Source: Alcaligenes faecalis
GTDB lineage: Bacteria > Pseudomonadota > Gammaproteobacteria > Burkholderiales > Burkholderiaceae_B
DNA length: 64,000 nt
Assembly (NCBI RefSeq): GCF_041521385.1
Contig: NZ_CP168006.1
Location: 310,001-374,000, forward strand
Direction: 5' to 3'
Every line of letters begins with the position of its first letter. Position 1 is the stretch's first letter. Both the position numbers and the translations under genes were made by a program. This document shows, piece by piece, positions 1 through 11,899 of the stretch. Below the pieces are notes generated by a model. The model did not search any database. It worked only from the letters and a program-made list of their open reading frames with translations, and had not been told where the DNA came from.

Positions 1-1254
1 GTGTCCTGGACGCTGACCCTGATTGCCACCTTACTAGTCGTCATTATGGGCGGACTGGCCTATGTCGCCTTTGCCTATATGGAAGACGAGATGGTCAATG
101 CCATGCTGATCTCCTACGCCCGCAGCCCCACCCTCTTGCCCGATAACACCCCTGATCGCAGCAAAGCCTTGGGGGCTGAGCTGGACATCTATTGGTTCCT
201 GCCAGGCCAAACTTTAGACAGTCTGCCCGAGATTGCCCGCGTCCCCAAACCAGGTATCTACGAGTTCAATCTACGCAGTGACAACTGGCACGTGCTACGC
301 CAGGATACAGAGCAAGGCCAACTCTATCTGCTGTACCGTACCCCTCCTCACGAAGACCGGGTACGCGAGTTTGGCCTTATCCTGATTCTGATTGGCTCTG
401 CCACCATACTACTGGTCTTTCTACTAAGTCGCCGCGTCGCCCGTCATACCATCGCTCCCATGCTGACCCTGTCCCGCCACCTGGAAAACTGGGCACCAGG
501 CCGCTCTGGCCTGCCCGAGCATCAGGACGATGAAGCCGGACGTCTGATCCGGGCCTTTAATCGCATGCAGGAGCAAGTTGAAGAACTGCTGACCCATGAA
601 CGCGAGTTCGCCGCCAACCTGGGTCACGAGTTACGTACAGGGCTGACCGCCATACGCAGCGATTGCGAGCTTTTACTGCTACAACGGCCCGAAGGCCCGC
701 AACAACAACGTCTGCAACGCATGATGGTCCACGCCGATGCGGTCACTGCCAGCCTGGATGCCGCAGAAAGTCTGGCCTATACCGCAGAACGCCATATGCA
801 CGAGGTGGACATCCACGAACTGGCACAGCAGACTTGGCAGGCTGTCGCTTTGCTGGATACCGATAGCCACAAAGTACGTTGGAGCAACTTGGTACCCAAC
901 AACTTGCTCTACACGCTGGACCCCTATGCCCTGTCCATGTTGCTGCGCATCCTGATGCGCAATGCCATCGACCATGCCGCCCCGTGCAAGCTGCAGCTAA
1001 GCTGGATTTCGCCCTCGGTCCTGACCTTGCAGGATGACGGCCCCGGCATCGCCAAGCAGGATCAGATCCTGATTTTTGAGCGCCATTTCAGCCAAGGCAA
1101 GCAACTGGTGAACGGGCTGCGCGAAAAAGGCCACAAAGGTATAGGCCTGGCACTGGCACGCCAATTGGCACTGGCCCAAGGCTGGAGTCTAAGCGTACAA
1201 AGTGAGGCGAATGGCAAAGGCTGTATGTTCAAGCTGGATTTGGACCCAGCCTGA
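1..1254 (+). CDS. Sensor histidine kinase (possibly 5' partial)
   Basis: Membrane sensor kinase of a two-component system. As read from the GTG at base 1 it has 417 residues: a first membrane segment at about 3-27, a periplasmic stretch to about 122, a second membrane segment at about 123-142, a HAMP linker, a HisKA domain with the phospho-acceptor His209 in GHELRTGL, and a HATPase domain with an N-box (Asn321), G1 box DDGPGI at 345-350 and G2 box GHKGIGLAL at 377-385. The usual proline after HELRT is glycine here. The frame is open at the window edge, so the true start may lie upstream, where the partner response regulator is also expected because none follows. The ligand cannot be inferred. 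Confidence 0.85.
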   Translation: MSWTLTLIATLLVVIMGGLAYVAFAYMEDEMVNAMLISYARSPTLLPDNTPDRSKALGAELDIYWFLPGQTLDSLPEIARVPKPGIYEFNLRSDNWHVLRQDTEQGQLYLLYRTPPHEDRVREFGLILILIGSATILLVFLLSRRVARHTIAPMLTLSRHLENWAPGRSGLPEHQDDEAGRLIRAFNRMQEQVEELLTHEREFAANLGHELRTGLTAIRSDCELLLLQRPEGPQQQRLQRMMVHADAVTASLDAAESLAYTAERHMHEVDIHELAQQTWQAVALLDTDSHKVRWSNLVPNNLLYTLDPYALSMLLRILMRNAIDHAAPCKLQLSWISPSVLTLQDDGPGIAKQDQILIFERHFSQGKQLVNGLREKGHKGIGLALARQLALAQGWSLSVQSEANGKGCMFKLDLDPA

Positions 1255-1403
1255 TATCCTGAAGCAGCAACGTTATCTGTGCCAAGGACGTCACCCAGAA
1301 CAATAAAAACTCATGCAACAAACTAGTCCAACACTAAGTCAGTTGCTGTCGATCGCGGCGCCCAACCCTTGAAAAGACAGTTCAAAAGGCTGGGCAATGA
1401 GCA

Positions 1404-1437
1404 CAAAAAAACCCGGCCTGAAAGACCGGGTTTTTTA
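1404..1437. terminator. Bidirectional intrinsic terminator between the kinase and rpoD
   Basis: Arms ACCCGG (1411-1416) and CCGGGT (1426-1431) are flanked by an A-run on the left and a T-run on the right, so the hairpin has a U-tract on either strand. It sits between the convergent histidine kinase gene and rpoD and can end both transcripts. Confidence 0.85.
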
Positions 1438-1464
1438 TCTTGCCCAAGCAGACTGGCTAAAGAC

Positions 1465-3687
1465 TTACTGGCTTTCCAGGAAGCTCTTCAGTTTGTCAGC
1501 ACGGCTAGGATGACGCAGCTTGCGCAATGCCTTGGCTTCTATTTGACGAATACGCTCACGCGTGACGTCAAACTGCTTGCCCACCTCTTCCAGAGTCTGG
1601 TCGGTGCTCATCTCGATACCGAAACGCATGCGCAGCACTTTGGCTTCGCGTGGCGTCAGGGAGTCCAGGACATCTTTCACCACATCGCGCATGGAACCGT
1701 GCAAAGCAGAGTCCGATGGCGAAACGGTGTTGTTGTCCTCGATGAAATCGCCCAGGTGGGAATCGTCATCGTCACCGATCGGCGTTTCCATGGAGATAGG
1801 CTCTTTGGCGATCTTCAGGATCTTGCGAACCTTGTCCTCGGGCATGTCCATCTTCTGGGCCAAGGTTGCGGGATCAGGCTCGACGCCGGTTTCCTGCAAA
1901 ATCTGACGATTGATACGGTTCATCTTGTTGATCGTCTCGATCATGTGAACCGGAATACGAATCGTGCGGGCCTGGTCAGCGATCGAACGCGTAATGGCCT
2001 GACGAATCCACCACGTGGCATACGTGGAGAATTTGTAGCCGCGACGGTATTCGAACTTGTCCACTGCCTTCATCAAGCCGATATTGCCTTCCTGAATCAG
2101 ATCGAGGAACTGCAAGCCACGGTTGGTGTACTTCTTGGCAATGGAGATCACCAGACGCAAGTTGGCCTCGGTCATTTCGCGCTTGGCTTTACGTGCCTTG
2201 GCTTCGCCCGTGGTCATGCGTTTGTTGACTTCTTTCAGGTCCTTCAAGGGCAGCACAACGCTGGTTTGCAGATCGATCAGCTTTTGCTGAACTTCCTGAA
2301 TCGCAGGGATGTGACGCTCCAAAATGGCGCTGTAGGCGTGGCCAGCCGCCACTTCCTGCACCACCCAATCCAGATTGGTTTCGTTGCCAGGGAAAGCCTT
2401 GATGAAGTGCGCGCGTGGCATATCAGCACGATCCACACAGATGGTCAGGATTTCGCGCTCGTGCTGACGCACGATGGCAACCTGCTCACGCATGGTGTCG
2501 GCCAACTTTTCCACCATCTTGGCAGTAAAGCGAATGCCCATGAATTCGTTCAGAATGGTTTCCTGAGCTTGTACATAGCCTGCGCTCTTGTAGCCTTCGG
2601 ATTCGAAGGACACACGCATCTTGTCAAACCACTCGCCAATGATGTCGAATTTCTTGAGCGACTTGTTACGCAGGTATTCAATCTGCTTACTGCTCATGCC
2701 GCCGGCTGGACCTTCGTCCTCGTCGTCGGCGCTCACACCGGAACCGGCGTATTCTTCGCCATCGTCATCCACCAGACCATCGACCACTTCATCGATCTGC
2801 ATGACGCCTTCGCGTACACGCTGAACGTAGGCCAGGATCTCGTTGACCGTGGTAGGACAAGCGGCAATCGCCATCACCATGTGCTTCAAGCCATCTTCGA
2901 TACGCTTGGCGATTTCAATTTCGCCTTCGCGGGTCAGCAATTCCACCGAGCCCATTTCGCGCATGTACATACGCACAGGGTCAGTCGTGCGACCAAAGTC
3001 CGAATCTACCGTGGTCAGAGCAGCCTCAGCCTCGTCCTCGACATCGTCGTCGCTGGATGCCATGGGCGCGTTATCGCTCATGAGCAAGGTGTCAGCGTCG
3101 GGAGCCTGGTCGTACACCGAAATACCCATGTCACTGAAGGTGCCGATAATGCCATCAATGGCTTCGACATCCACCAGATCATCGGGCAGGTGATCGTTGA
3201 TTTCACTGTAGGTCAGGTAACCGCGGTCCTTGCCCAGCTTGATCAGGGCCTTGAGGCGGTTGCGGCGAGCTTCCTGCTCTTCAGGGCTCAGCTGACCACG
3301 GACACCGAACACATCTTTTTCGGCTTTGGCACGCTTGGCACCACGCTTGGCCACCGGCTTGAGATCAGGAATGACCTCTTCTTCGCCCATCTCGTCGTCA
3401 TCGACAAAGTCGATACCGTCGTTATTGGCATTTTTTGCAGGACGTCCACGGCGACCGCCAGTGGCGGCTTTAACCGCCGTTTTCTTGGCAGCCGCTTTTT
3501 TGGCTACCGTTTTTTTAGCAGCCGCCTTTTTTACTGCCTTTTTGGCAGGCGCTGCGCCTGGCTCTCCACTTTCGTGAAGCTCATCGAGCTCTACCGAGCT
3601 TGATGCCCCTGATTTTGCTGTCGCGGCCAAGGTTTTCTTAGCAGACCGAGAGACCGTCGTCGAGGTTTTACCAGTCGTTTGAGTCAT
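1465..3687 (-). CDS. rpoD: RNA polymerase primary sigma factor RpoD (sigma-70)
   Basis: Primary sigma factor that directs core RNA polymerase to housekeeping promoters. From the ATG at 3687 it has 740 residues, longer than the 613 of E. coli because of a Lys/Ala-rich N-terminal tail (about 48-75), common in betaproteobacteria. Region 1.1 lies at about 133-195, region 1.2 near 235-265 ([11 protein letters not shown]), region 2 at about 508-578 ([24 protein letters not shown]), region 3 at about 579-665 and region 4 at 677-740 with the helix-turn-helix [17 protein letters not shown]. The frame extends to an ATG at 3708, but that start has an AGGGG only three bases away, while the 3687 start has GGAAG at better spacing. 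Third gene of the rpsU-dnaG-rpoD set; a 259-base gap separates it from dnaG. Confidence 0.97.
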   Translation of the reverse strand: MTQTTGKTSTTVSRSAKKTLAATAKSGASSSVELDELHESGEPGAAPAKKAVKKAAAKKTVAKKAAAKKTAVKAATGGRRGRPAKNANNDGIDFVDDDEMGEEEVIPDLKPVAKRGAKRAKAEKDVFGVRGQLSPEEQEARRNRLKALIKLGKDRGYLTYSEINDHLPDDLVDVEAIDGIIGTFSDMGISVYDQAPDADTLLMSDNAPMASSDDDVEDEAEAALTTVDSDFGRTTDPVRMYMREMGSVELLTREGEIEIAKRIEDGLKHMVMAIAACPTTVNEILAYVQRVREGVMQIDEVVDGLVDDDGEEYAGSGVSADDEDEGPAGGMSSKQIEYLRNKSLKKFDIIGEWFDKMRVSFESEGYKSAGYVQAQETILNEFMGIRFTAKMVEKLADTMREQVAIVRQHEREILTICVDRADMPRAHFIKAFPGNETNLDWVVQEVAAGHAYSAILERHIPAIQEVQQKLIDLQTSVVLPLKDLKEVNKRMTTGEAKARKAKREMTEANLRLVISIAKKYTNRGLQFLDLIQEGNIGLMKAVDKFEYRRGYKFSTYATWWIRQAITRSIADQARTIRIPVHMIETINKMNRINRQILQETGVEPDPATLAQKMDMPEDKVRKILKIAKEPISMETPIGDDDDSHLGDFIEDNNTVSPSDSALHGSMRDVVKDVLDSLTPREAKVLRMRFGIEMSTDQTLEEVGKQFDVTRERIRQIEAKALRKLRHPSRADKLKSFLESQ

Positions 3688-3946
3688 ATTTTCTTCCATA
3701 GACGCCATTTACCCCTGTGGCACGAAATAGGTAGCCACCGAGTCGTACAGGCAAGAGCCTGATGATGCGCGTGTCCACAACCGGCTTGCGCCTGGGCGTG
3801 TTGCACGAGCGAACCCTAAGTCATTTAATCCCTGGCTCATGGGCTCAAGGCATAAGATGGTTCACAATCCGCTAACCCGCCGCATTTGCTTGCGTACCAG
3901 TTTTAACCCCCTGGCCGGCCACAAACACAACACATAACCCAATATT

Positions 3947-5953
3947 TTACTTCACTTGCCGAGTATAAGCAGCATTCAACAAAGCAATACGGCGTGTCAA
4001 TTCTTGATAACGCTGACGCTGTTCGGGCTCTTGCAAGCCCGTAGCGACCAATGCCGACTGTTCTGCCTTGATCGCATCCAGTTCGATGCGATGCAACGCA
4101 TCACGCCATTCGCCTTGGGGATCAGGCAATTCTTCCTCGCCCAAAAGCTCCGTGGCCAGCGCCTCCAGCACAGGGGCCAGATCGGACTCGGGGTCCACGG
4201 CCTCCAGCAAAGCGCCTGCATGACGCGCCGAGCTGATATTGCTTAAGGCAATCAGCTCTTGCACTAAACGTAAGTGGGGACTTTGCGCCAAAATTTCAAG
4301 TTGTTGATCGCCCAGCTCGCCCACCAAGGTGGGATGCCCAATGAGCAAGCGCAGCAATCGCTTGGCCATCGGAGTCACGGCACGGCTGCCACCCAGGACA
4401 GCGCGCTCTTGCCGCTGACGATTATTCTTGCCACCCTTGCTGCGACCTGATGCTGGCCGCTCCTGATATTGCTCCTGAGGCTGCCAATCGGGCTCGTCCT
4501 GCCAGCCATCCATAGGCAGGCTGTCGGCAAAAGAGCCGTCAAAACCATCCTCAAACGGGGCCATCTCATCCGCTGCGGGCGCAGGCTGCACCGGTACGGC
4601 AGGCCTGGCAACCAGGCCATCTTGCGCCGGTGGCGTGTCGACAACCGGTCGACGCACCGGCTCTACTGTGCTCAGGCGCTGCGCCAGCTCGTCCGGCGTC
4701 AACAGCACCATGCGGGCAAATTCGTGCTGAATCTGCACTTTCAAGGTACTGTCGGCCAGCTCCAGCAGCAAAGGCAACGCTTCATGTACGCAGGCCGCAC
4801 GGCCTTCGGCCTCGTCCATGCGATGGCGAGCCGCCAGCTCATCCAGGAAAAAGCGCGATAAAGCGGCGGCTGCCTGGGCTTGCTCGCGAAACGCTTCCGC
4901 GCCGTACTCACGAACAAACGAATCCGGGTCGTGGTTATCCGCCAGGAACATGAAACGGATGGATACGTCGTCACGAACCAGGGGCAAGCAGGTGTTCAAG
5001 GCACGCCAGGCGGCTTTGCGCCCAGCCCTGTCACCATCAAAGCAAAACACCAGCCTGTCGCTGGCACGCATCAATTTGGTGATGTGGTGTTCAGTCGTCG
5101 CAGTGCCCAGAGTCGCTACGGCATTGTGCAAGCCATGTTGCGACAGCGCCACCACGTCCATATAGCCTTCAACAATCAGGACAAAACCTTCTTTGCGTAT
5201 GCCCTGACGCCCTTCCCACAAGCCGTACAGCTCGTGGCCCTTGGAAAACAGCGTCGTTTCTGGCGAGTTCAGGTACTTGGGCTCGCCTTTTTCGATCAGA
5301 CGGCCACCAAAGCCAATGATATGGCCCTTGGTACTGCGGATCGGAAACATGACGCGCGAACGAAAACGGTCGTAGCGACGACCATCCTCGGACTCGATCA
5401 CCAGGCCGGACTCAACCAGTTGCTTGTCTTCGTATTGTGGAAATACAGCCGATAGCCCACGTCGCTCCGTGCCTGTCCAGCCCAGGCCGAAACGGGCAGC
5501 AGTCTCCCCATCCAGGCCACGACGTTTCAGGTAGTCGATAGCAATGGGAGATTGTTTTAGCTGACGTAGGTAATGCCCCTGTGCCGTCTCAAGAATATGA
5601 TGCTGGCGCGATAGTTCGTCTTTACGACGCGCATCGGCAGCACGTTGGCGTGGGGTGCGATCTGCTTCGGGTACAGTCATTCCGACGGACCCAGCCAAGC
5701 TGCGTACCGCCTCGGGGAATGAAGCCCCGGTATGTTCCATCAGGAACGAGATAGCCGATCCGTGAGCGCCACAACCGAAGCAATGGTAAAACTGCTTGGT
5801 CGGACTGACTGTGAATGAAGGGGATTTTTCGTTGTGAAAAGGGCACAGGCCAAGCAAGTTGGCCCCGCCTTTACGCAACTGCACATATCGCCCGACGACA
5901 TCGACGACGTCGACACGGGCGAGCAGTTCCTGAACAAAAGATTCAGGGATCAA
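3947..5953 (-). CDS. dnaG: DNA primase DnaG
   Basis: Synthesises RNA primers at the replication fork. The 668 residues show a CHC2 zinc-binding domain (C37, H40, C58, C61), a TOPRIM catalytic core with VEGYMDVV (Glu262) and DGD (306-308), a low-complexity linker of about 100 residues rich in Pro, Gln and Asp after residue 440, and a C-terminal DnaB-helicase-binding domain. The start is a TTG: its N-terminus ([19 protein letters not shown]) aligns with the start of known primases, so no later start is possible. The TTG overlaps the rpsU stop codon (TTGA), which suggests translational coupling and a low initiation rate. Second gene of the macromolecular synthesis operon. Confidence 0.96.
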   Translation of the reverse strand: MIPESFVQELLARVDVVDVVGRYVQLRKGGANLLGLCPFHNEKSPSFTVSPTKQFYHCFGCGAHGSAISFLMEHTGASFPEAVRSLAGSVGMTVPEADRTPRQRAADARRKDELSRQHHILETAQGHYLRQLKQSPIAIDYLKRRGLDGETAARFGLGWTGTERRGLSAVFPQYEDKQLVESGLVIESEDGRRYDRFRSRVMFPIRSTKGHIIGFGGRLIEKGEPKYLNSPETTLFSKGHELYGLWEGRQGIRKEGFVLIVEGYMDVVALSQHGLHNAVATLGTATTEHHITKLMRASDRLVFCFDGDRAGRKAAWRALNTCLPLVRDDVSIRFMFLADNHDPDSFVREYGAEAFREQAQAAAALSRFFLDELAARHRMDEAEGRAACVHEALPLLLELADSTLKVQIQHEFARMVLLTPDELAQRLSTVEPVRRPVVDTPPAQDGLVARPAVPVQPAPAADEMAPFEDGFDGSFADSLPMDGWQDEPDWQPQEQYQERPASGRSKGGKNNRQRQERAVLGGSRAVTPMAKRLLRLLIGHPTLVGELGDQQLEILAQSPHLRLVQELIALSNISSARHAGALLEAVDPESDLAPVLEALATELLGEEELPDPQGEWRDALHRIELDAIKAEQSALVATGLQEPEQRQRYQELTRRIALLNAAYTRQVK

Positions 5954-6162
5954 TACAAGCGTGGAGGCAGTTGTTGGCTGCGAATACGTTTGTAGTGACG
6001 CTTCACGGCGGCAGCGTGTTTGCGCTTGCGCTCAGCCGTTGGCTTTTCGTAGAATTCGCGCGAACGCAGCTCGGTCAACAGACCGGTTTTTTCAATAGTG
6101 CGTTTGAAGCGGCGCAGAGCAACTTCAAAAGGTTCGTTTTCTTTCAGGCGAACAATGGACAT
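5950..6162 (-). CDS. rpsU: 30S ribosomal protein S21
   Basis: Small ribosomal subunit protein of 70 residues needed for efficient translation initiation. The start at 6162 gives the canonical N-terminus [19 protein letters not shown] and is preceded by AGGGA at good spacing; the 27-codon upstream extension of the frame is not conserved in character. The C-terminal half is highly basic ([14 protein letters not shown]). It is the first gene of rpsU-dnaG-rpoD and shares four bases with the dnaG start. E. coli has an intergenic space with a terminator between these two genes; none fits here. Confidence 0.96.
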   Translation of the reverse strand: MSIVRLKENEPFEVALRRFKRTIEKTGLLTELRSREFYEKPTAERKRKHAAAVKRHYKRIRSQQLPPRLY

Positions 6163-6210
6163 GTAATCCCTGACCTTTGTAAAAAGAGTTAGCGTAACAG
6201 ATAGCCCAAT

Positions 6211-6239
6211 ATGGTAGCACGATTGCAGGCATACACCAA
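6211..6239 (-). promoter_or_regulatory. Candidate sigma-70 promoter of rpsU-dnaG-rpoD
   Basis: Read on the minus strand, TTGGTG (6234-6239) and TACCAT (6211-6216) are separated by 17 bases, about 50 bases upstream of the rpsU start. The match to consensus is partial (3/6 and 4/6). Position and spacing are the main support. Confidence 0.35.
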
Positions 6240-6284
6240 GCAAGGTGCCATTAGGCTATCCACCAAGTATCTGAATGCCAGCGA

Positions 6285-6830
6285 TCAAGCCTGGCCAGTA
6301 CCCTTGCGGATCCAAGCGTCCAGCTGATGAGGGCGAATGCTATCGTAGTCCTCAAAAGGCTGATGAATCCAGGGATTTGTGGGCAACTTGGACACGTAGT
6401 AGTCTGGGTCGACCTGGGCGTGGCCTTTCCACCACAAAACAGCGGTTTTCAGCTCGGTAATCGCGGGAAACTGAGCACGCAAGTGATCACGTACACGCAT
6501 AAAAGTCTTGCCGGTATCGACCATATCATCGACCAGCAGCACATTGCCATCCAAGGTGCCACGGGTAATGGTGATGTATTGCGCAATATCCAGATCACCC
6601 TGTTCGGTACCGGCGGCTTCGCGATAGCTGCTGGTGGCCAAAATACCCAAGGGTACATCATAGATACGCGAAATAACGTCCCCCACTCTCATGCCGCCTC
6701 GGGCCAGGCAAACAATTTTGTCGAATTTCCAGCCTGATTCGTGAATGCTCAGGGCCAATTGTTCAATCAGGCGATTGTATTGTTCCCAGGAAACCCATTC
6801 ATCAGTATCGCTATTTGGGGGCAGACTCAT
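6285..6830 (-). CDS. Phosphoribosyltransferase, xanthine/hypoxanthine type
   Basis: Type I phosphoribosyltransferase of 181 residues that should transfer ribose-5-phosphate from PRPP to a purine base. The PRPP-binding loop LLVDDMVDTGKT lies at 98-109, and CLARGGMRVG (41-50) is the pyrophosphate loop region. The gene lies immediately downstream of purA, which agrees with a purine salvage role. The start at 6830 is chosen because the upstream 29 codons look non-coding and a GGA element precedes this ATG. Whether the base is xanthine, guanine or hypoxanthine cannot be told from the motifs. Confidence 0.85.
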   Translation of the reverse strand: MSLPPNSDTDEWVSWEQYNRLIEQLALSIHESGWKFDKIVCLARGGMRVGDVISRIYDVPLGILATSSYREAAGTEQGDLDIAQYITITRGTLDGNVLLVDDMVDTGKTFMRVRDHLRAQFPAITELKTAVLWWKGHAQVDPDYYVSKLPTNPWIHQPFEDYDSIRPHQLDAWIRKGTGQA

Positions 6831-6984
6831 ATGTATTCCAGATATAAATGCACTAGCTGCGCTTGGGTACCTGCAAAACAAGAGTCTGGTAGGCCAACGC
6901 AGCGTCCAGAACGACAAAGCGGCCCTTCAGGCCGCTCTGTACGCACCGTACAACGGTGCAAGGCATTATACCGCGAGAAATTGC

Positions 6985-9512
<2,528 letters not shown>

Positions 9513-9551
9513 ACTCGTGCCTCGGACTACTTATAAACGAAAGTTCCAGCC

Positions 9552-9592
9552 AAACAAAAAGCGACTTGGGGCCTGTAAGCCGCCTAAGTCGC
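9552..9592 (-). terminator. Intrinsic terminator between hflC and hisZ
   Basis: On the minus strand, arms GCGACTTAGG (9583-9592) and CCCAAGTCGC (9561-9570) form a ten-base stem with one G-U pair, followed by TTTTTGTTT. It lies between the hflC stop and the hisZ start, so it should end or attenuate the hfl transcript before hisZ. Confidence 0.75.
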
Positions 9593-9636
9593 ATGCGAAG
9601 TGGTGTGAGTAACTTACACGCTAGTATAAACGATCA

Positions 9637-9665
9637 GGGCCGTGGGTGGAACACCCAACGGCCCT
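9637..9665 (-). other. Strong hairpin just downstream of hflC
   Basis: GGGCCGTGGGTG and CACCCAACGGCCC form a stem of about 12 pairs with one bulge and a tiny loop, 18 bases after the hflC stop. No T-run follows on the minus strand. It may protect the 3' end of the hflKC mRNA or help termination at the next hairpin. Confidence 0.55.
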
Positions 9666-9682
9666 AAGTTCTCTAGCGGGGA

Positions 9683-10570
9683 TCAGTTCGCAGGTGCTGC
9701 AGATGACCCTTGCTCGCCCCAATACTTGAAGAAATCAGAGTCAGGACTGATGACCAGCGTATCGGTCTGTTTGCTGAAAGCACTGCGATAAGCTTCCAGG
9801 CTGCGGTAGAAACGGTAGAACTCAGGGTTCTTGCCATAACTATCAGAGTAAATAGCCGCGGCTTCCCCATCACCCTGACCACGGATGGCCTGGGCTTGAG
9901 CGTAAGCATCTGCCAGCAACTCTTCACGCTGACGTTCGGCCTCGGCACGGATACGCTCGCTTTCAGCGGCACCGGTGGCACGCAGACGATTTGCTTCTTG
10001 CGTACGCTCGGCTTCCATACGGCGGTACACCGACTCCGAAATCTCAGGGGCGAAGTCAATGCGGCGCAAACGCACATCAACCACCTCTACGCCCAAAGGA
10101 CGGGCACGGGCTTCAACCGCGGTGAGCACCTCGCGCATAATGGCATCACGCTCGGTAGACACCACTTCTTTAACGGTACGGACGTTCACCGATGCATTCA
10201 AAGCGTCACGAATCTGAGCCTGCAAACGCTCCACCGCACCCCGATCCGTTGCGCCGAAGGTCACGTAAAACAGGCGTGGATCGGAAATACGCCATTTGAC
10301 GTAAGAGTCAATCAGCAGGTTCTTCTTTTCAGCGGTCTGAATACGCTCGGGATCTTTGGTTTCAATCGTCTGCAGACGCTTGTCAAGAAACACCACATTT
10401 TCAAATGGCGGCGGCAATTTGAAGTGCAAACCGGGCGTCGTGATGGTATCGCGCACTTCACCCAGGGCGAAAACCAGCGCCGCATCGCGCTCACGCACGA
10501 TAAATACGGAAGACAGCAGCAGACCGACAATTACCGCCAGGGCCACCAGAGCAGGAAATAAACGTTGCAT
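9683..10570 (-). CDS. hflC: Membrane protease modulator HflC
   Basis: SPFH/prohibitin-family protein that with HflK forms a membrane complex around the FtsH protease and modulates its activity. The 295 residues have an N-terminal membrane anchor (about 4-24, LFPALVALAVIVGLLLSSVF), the SPFH domain, and a long charged coiled coil (about 185-245, rich in Glu, Arg and Ala). The ATG at 10570 is preceded by AGGAG at six bases; a TTG one codon upstream is less likely. It follows hflK by only nine bases, and the two are surely co-transcribed. Confidence 0.96.
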   Translation of the reverse strand: MQRLFPALVALAVIVGLLLSSVFIVRERDAALVFALGEVRDTITTPGLHFKLPPPFENVVFLDKRLQTIETKDPERIQTAEKKNLLIDSYVKWRISDPRLFYVTFGATDRGAVERLQAQIRDALNASVNVRTVKEVVSTERDAIMREVLTAVEARARPLGVEVVDVRLRRIDFAPEISESVYRRMEAERTQEANRLRATGAAESERIRAEAERQREELLADAYAQAQAIRGQGDGEAAAIYSDSYGKNPEFYRFYRSLEAYRSAFSKQTDTLVISPDSDFFKYWGEQGSSAAPAN

Positions 10571-10579
10571 CAAGCTCTC

Positions 10580-11899
10580 CTAGCGTGCGTATGGGGAATA
10601 AGGGCTGACCAGGGAGCCCAGCGAGGTATCCAGGCCGGCTGAGTTAGCAGGTGCCGGCGCTTTGGGTACCGAAGCCGGTGCGGGTGAACGGCTTACCTGC
10701 CCTTGCACCGACGCAGAAACGACTGGGGCAGACGGCTCCATATCGGTACGGCTACCCACCTGACGCACGATCTTGTCCAAAGGCAGATAAAGCATGTTGT
10801 TATCGCTACGGGTATCAACCAGTACCTTGCTGGTGCTTTCCAGGATTTCCTGAATCGTGGACAGGTACAAACGGTCTCGCGTGACACCAGGAGCCTTCAC
10901 ATACTCGGCCTCGACGCTGCCAAAACGTGCGGTATCACCCTTGGCATCACCAATGACGCGAGCCTTATAACCTTCGGACTCCTGCATCATGCGAGCCACT
11001 TGACCTGCCGCTTCGGGCAATACCTTGTTGGCGTAGGCCTGACCTTCATTGATCTGACGCTCGCGGTCCTGACCGGCCTTGACGGCATCATCAAAGGCTG
11101 CCTGAACCTGCTCGGGCGGTTGCACGTTCTGGATCGCCACCGTGCTGATCTGAATACCTGTGCGGTAACGGTCCAGAATGGACTGAGCCAATTGCTGCAC
11201 ATCCGACGCAATCTGTGTACGGCCAGAATACAGAACAGTGTCCATAGGCTGTTTGCCCACGACCTCACGCATGGCGGTCTCTGCCGCCTGACGTACCGAC
11301 TCGTCCGGATTATTGGTGTTGAACAAGTAGTCCGGTGCACCGGTAGGCAACAGGCGATACTGAACCACGTACTGCATATCAACGATATTCTCGTCGGTCG
11401 TCAGCATCAGGGACTCAGGCAAGACCTTGTTGCGCGCACTTCCGCGGTAGCCCACCTCGAAAGTACGCAACTGCGAAATATTGACGGTTTGATAATCCTC
11501 GATCGGGGCTGGCCAACGCCATTGCAGACCAGGATTCAAGGTCTTGGTGTACTCGCCAAAACGCGTCACCACAGCAACCTGACCTTCTTGCACAATGGTA
11601 AAGCCACTGGCCATCCACAAGCCTACTGCCACCACACCGCCGATAATCAGCAGCTTGGGTGAGCCTTTAGGCATGGTTGGGCCATTGCCACTACCCGGAG
11701 GCATGCCACCAGGAGGGGAACGACGCCCCTTTTTACCGAATAAAGATCCCAAGCGACTATTGAAGTCACGCCACACCTCGTCGAGGTCAGGCGGGCCATC
11801 TTGTTTCTCGGGGCGGCGAGGTGGCTCGGAACCGTTTTTGCCACTGTCTCGTCCCCAACCGGGATCATTGAGATTGAATATTTTATTGTTCAGACGCAT
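10580..11899 (-). CDS. hflK: FtsH protease modulator HflK
   Basis: Partner of HflC in the FtsH-regulating membrane complex. The 439 residues begin with a Gly/Pro/Arg-rich cytoplasmic tail (1-80), then one membrane segment (about 82-100, LLIIGGVVAVGLWMASGF), an SPFH domain, and a coiled coil after about 280. The C-terminal 50 residues are rich in Pro, Ala and Ser. The start at 11899 (MRLNNKIFNLNDPGWGRD) matches the family N-terminus and overlaps the 3' end of hflX by 17 bases. Confidence 0.96.
   Translation of the reverse strand: MRLNNKIFNLNDPGWGRDSGKNGSEPPRRPEKQDGPPDLDEVWRDFNSRLGSLFGKKGRRSPPGGMPPGSGNGPTMPKGSPKLLIIGGVVAVGLWMASGFTIVQEGQVAVVTRFGEYTKTLNPGLQWRWPAPIEDYQTVNISQLRTFEVGYRGSARNKVLPESLMLTTDENIVDMQYVVQYRLLPTGAPDYLFNTNNPDESVRQAAETAMREVVGKQPMDTVLYSGRTQIASDVQQLAQSILDRYRTGIQISTVAIQNVQPPEQVQAAFDDAVKAGQDRERQINEGQAYANKVLPEAAGQVARMMQESEGYKARVIGDAKGDTARFGSVEAEYVKAPGVTRDRLYLSTIQEILESTSKVLVDTRSDNNMLYLPLDKIVRQVGSRTDMEPSAPVVSASVQGQVSRSPAPASVPKAPAPANSAGLDTSLGSLVSPYSPYAR

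Noticed and set aside
1369..3603. A 744-codon plus-strand open frame opposite rpoD
   Set aside because: Shadow of rpoD: codon structure mirrors the sigma factor, the product has no recognisable domain, and rpoD itself is certain.
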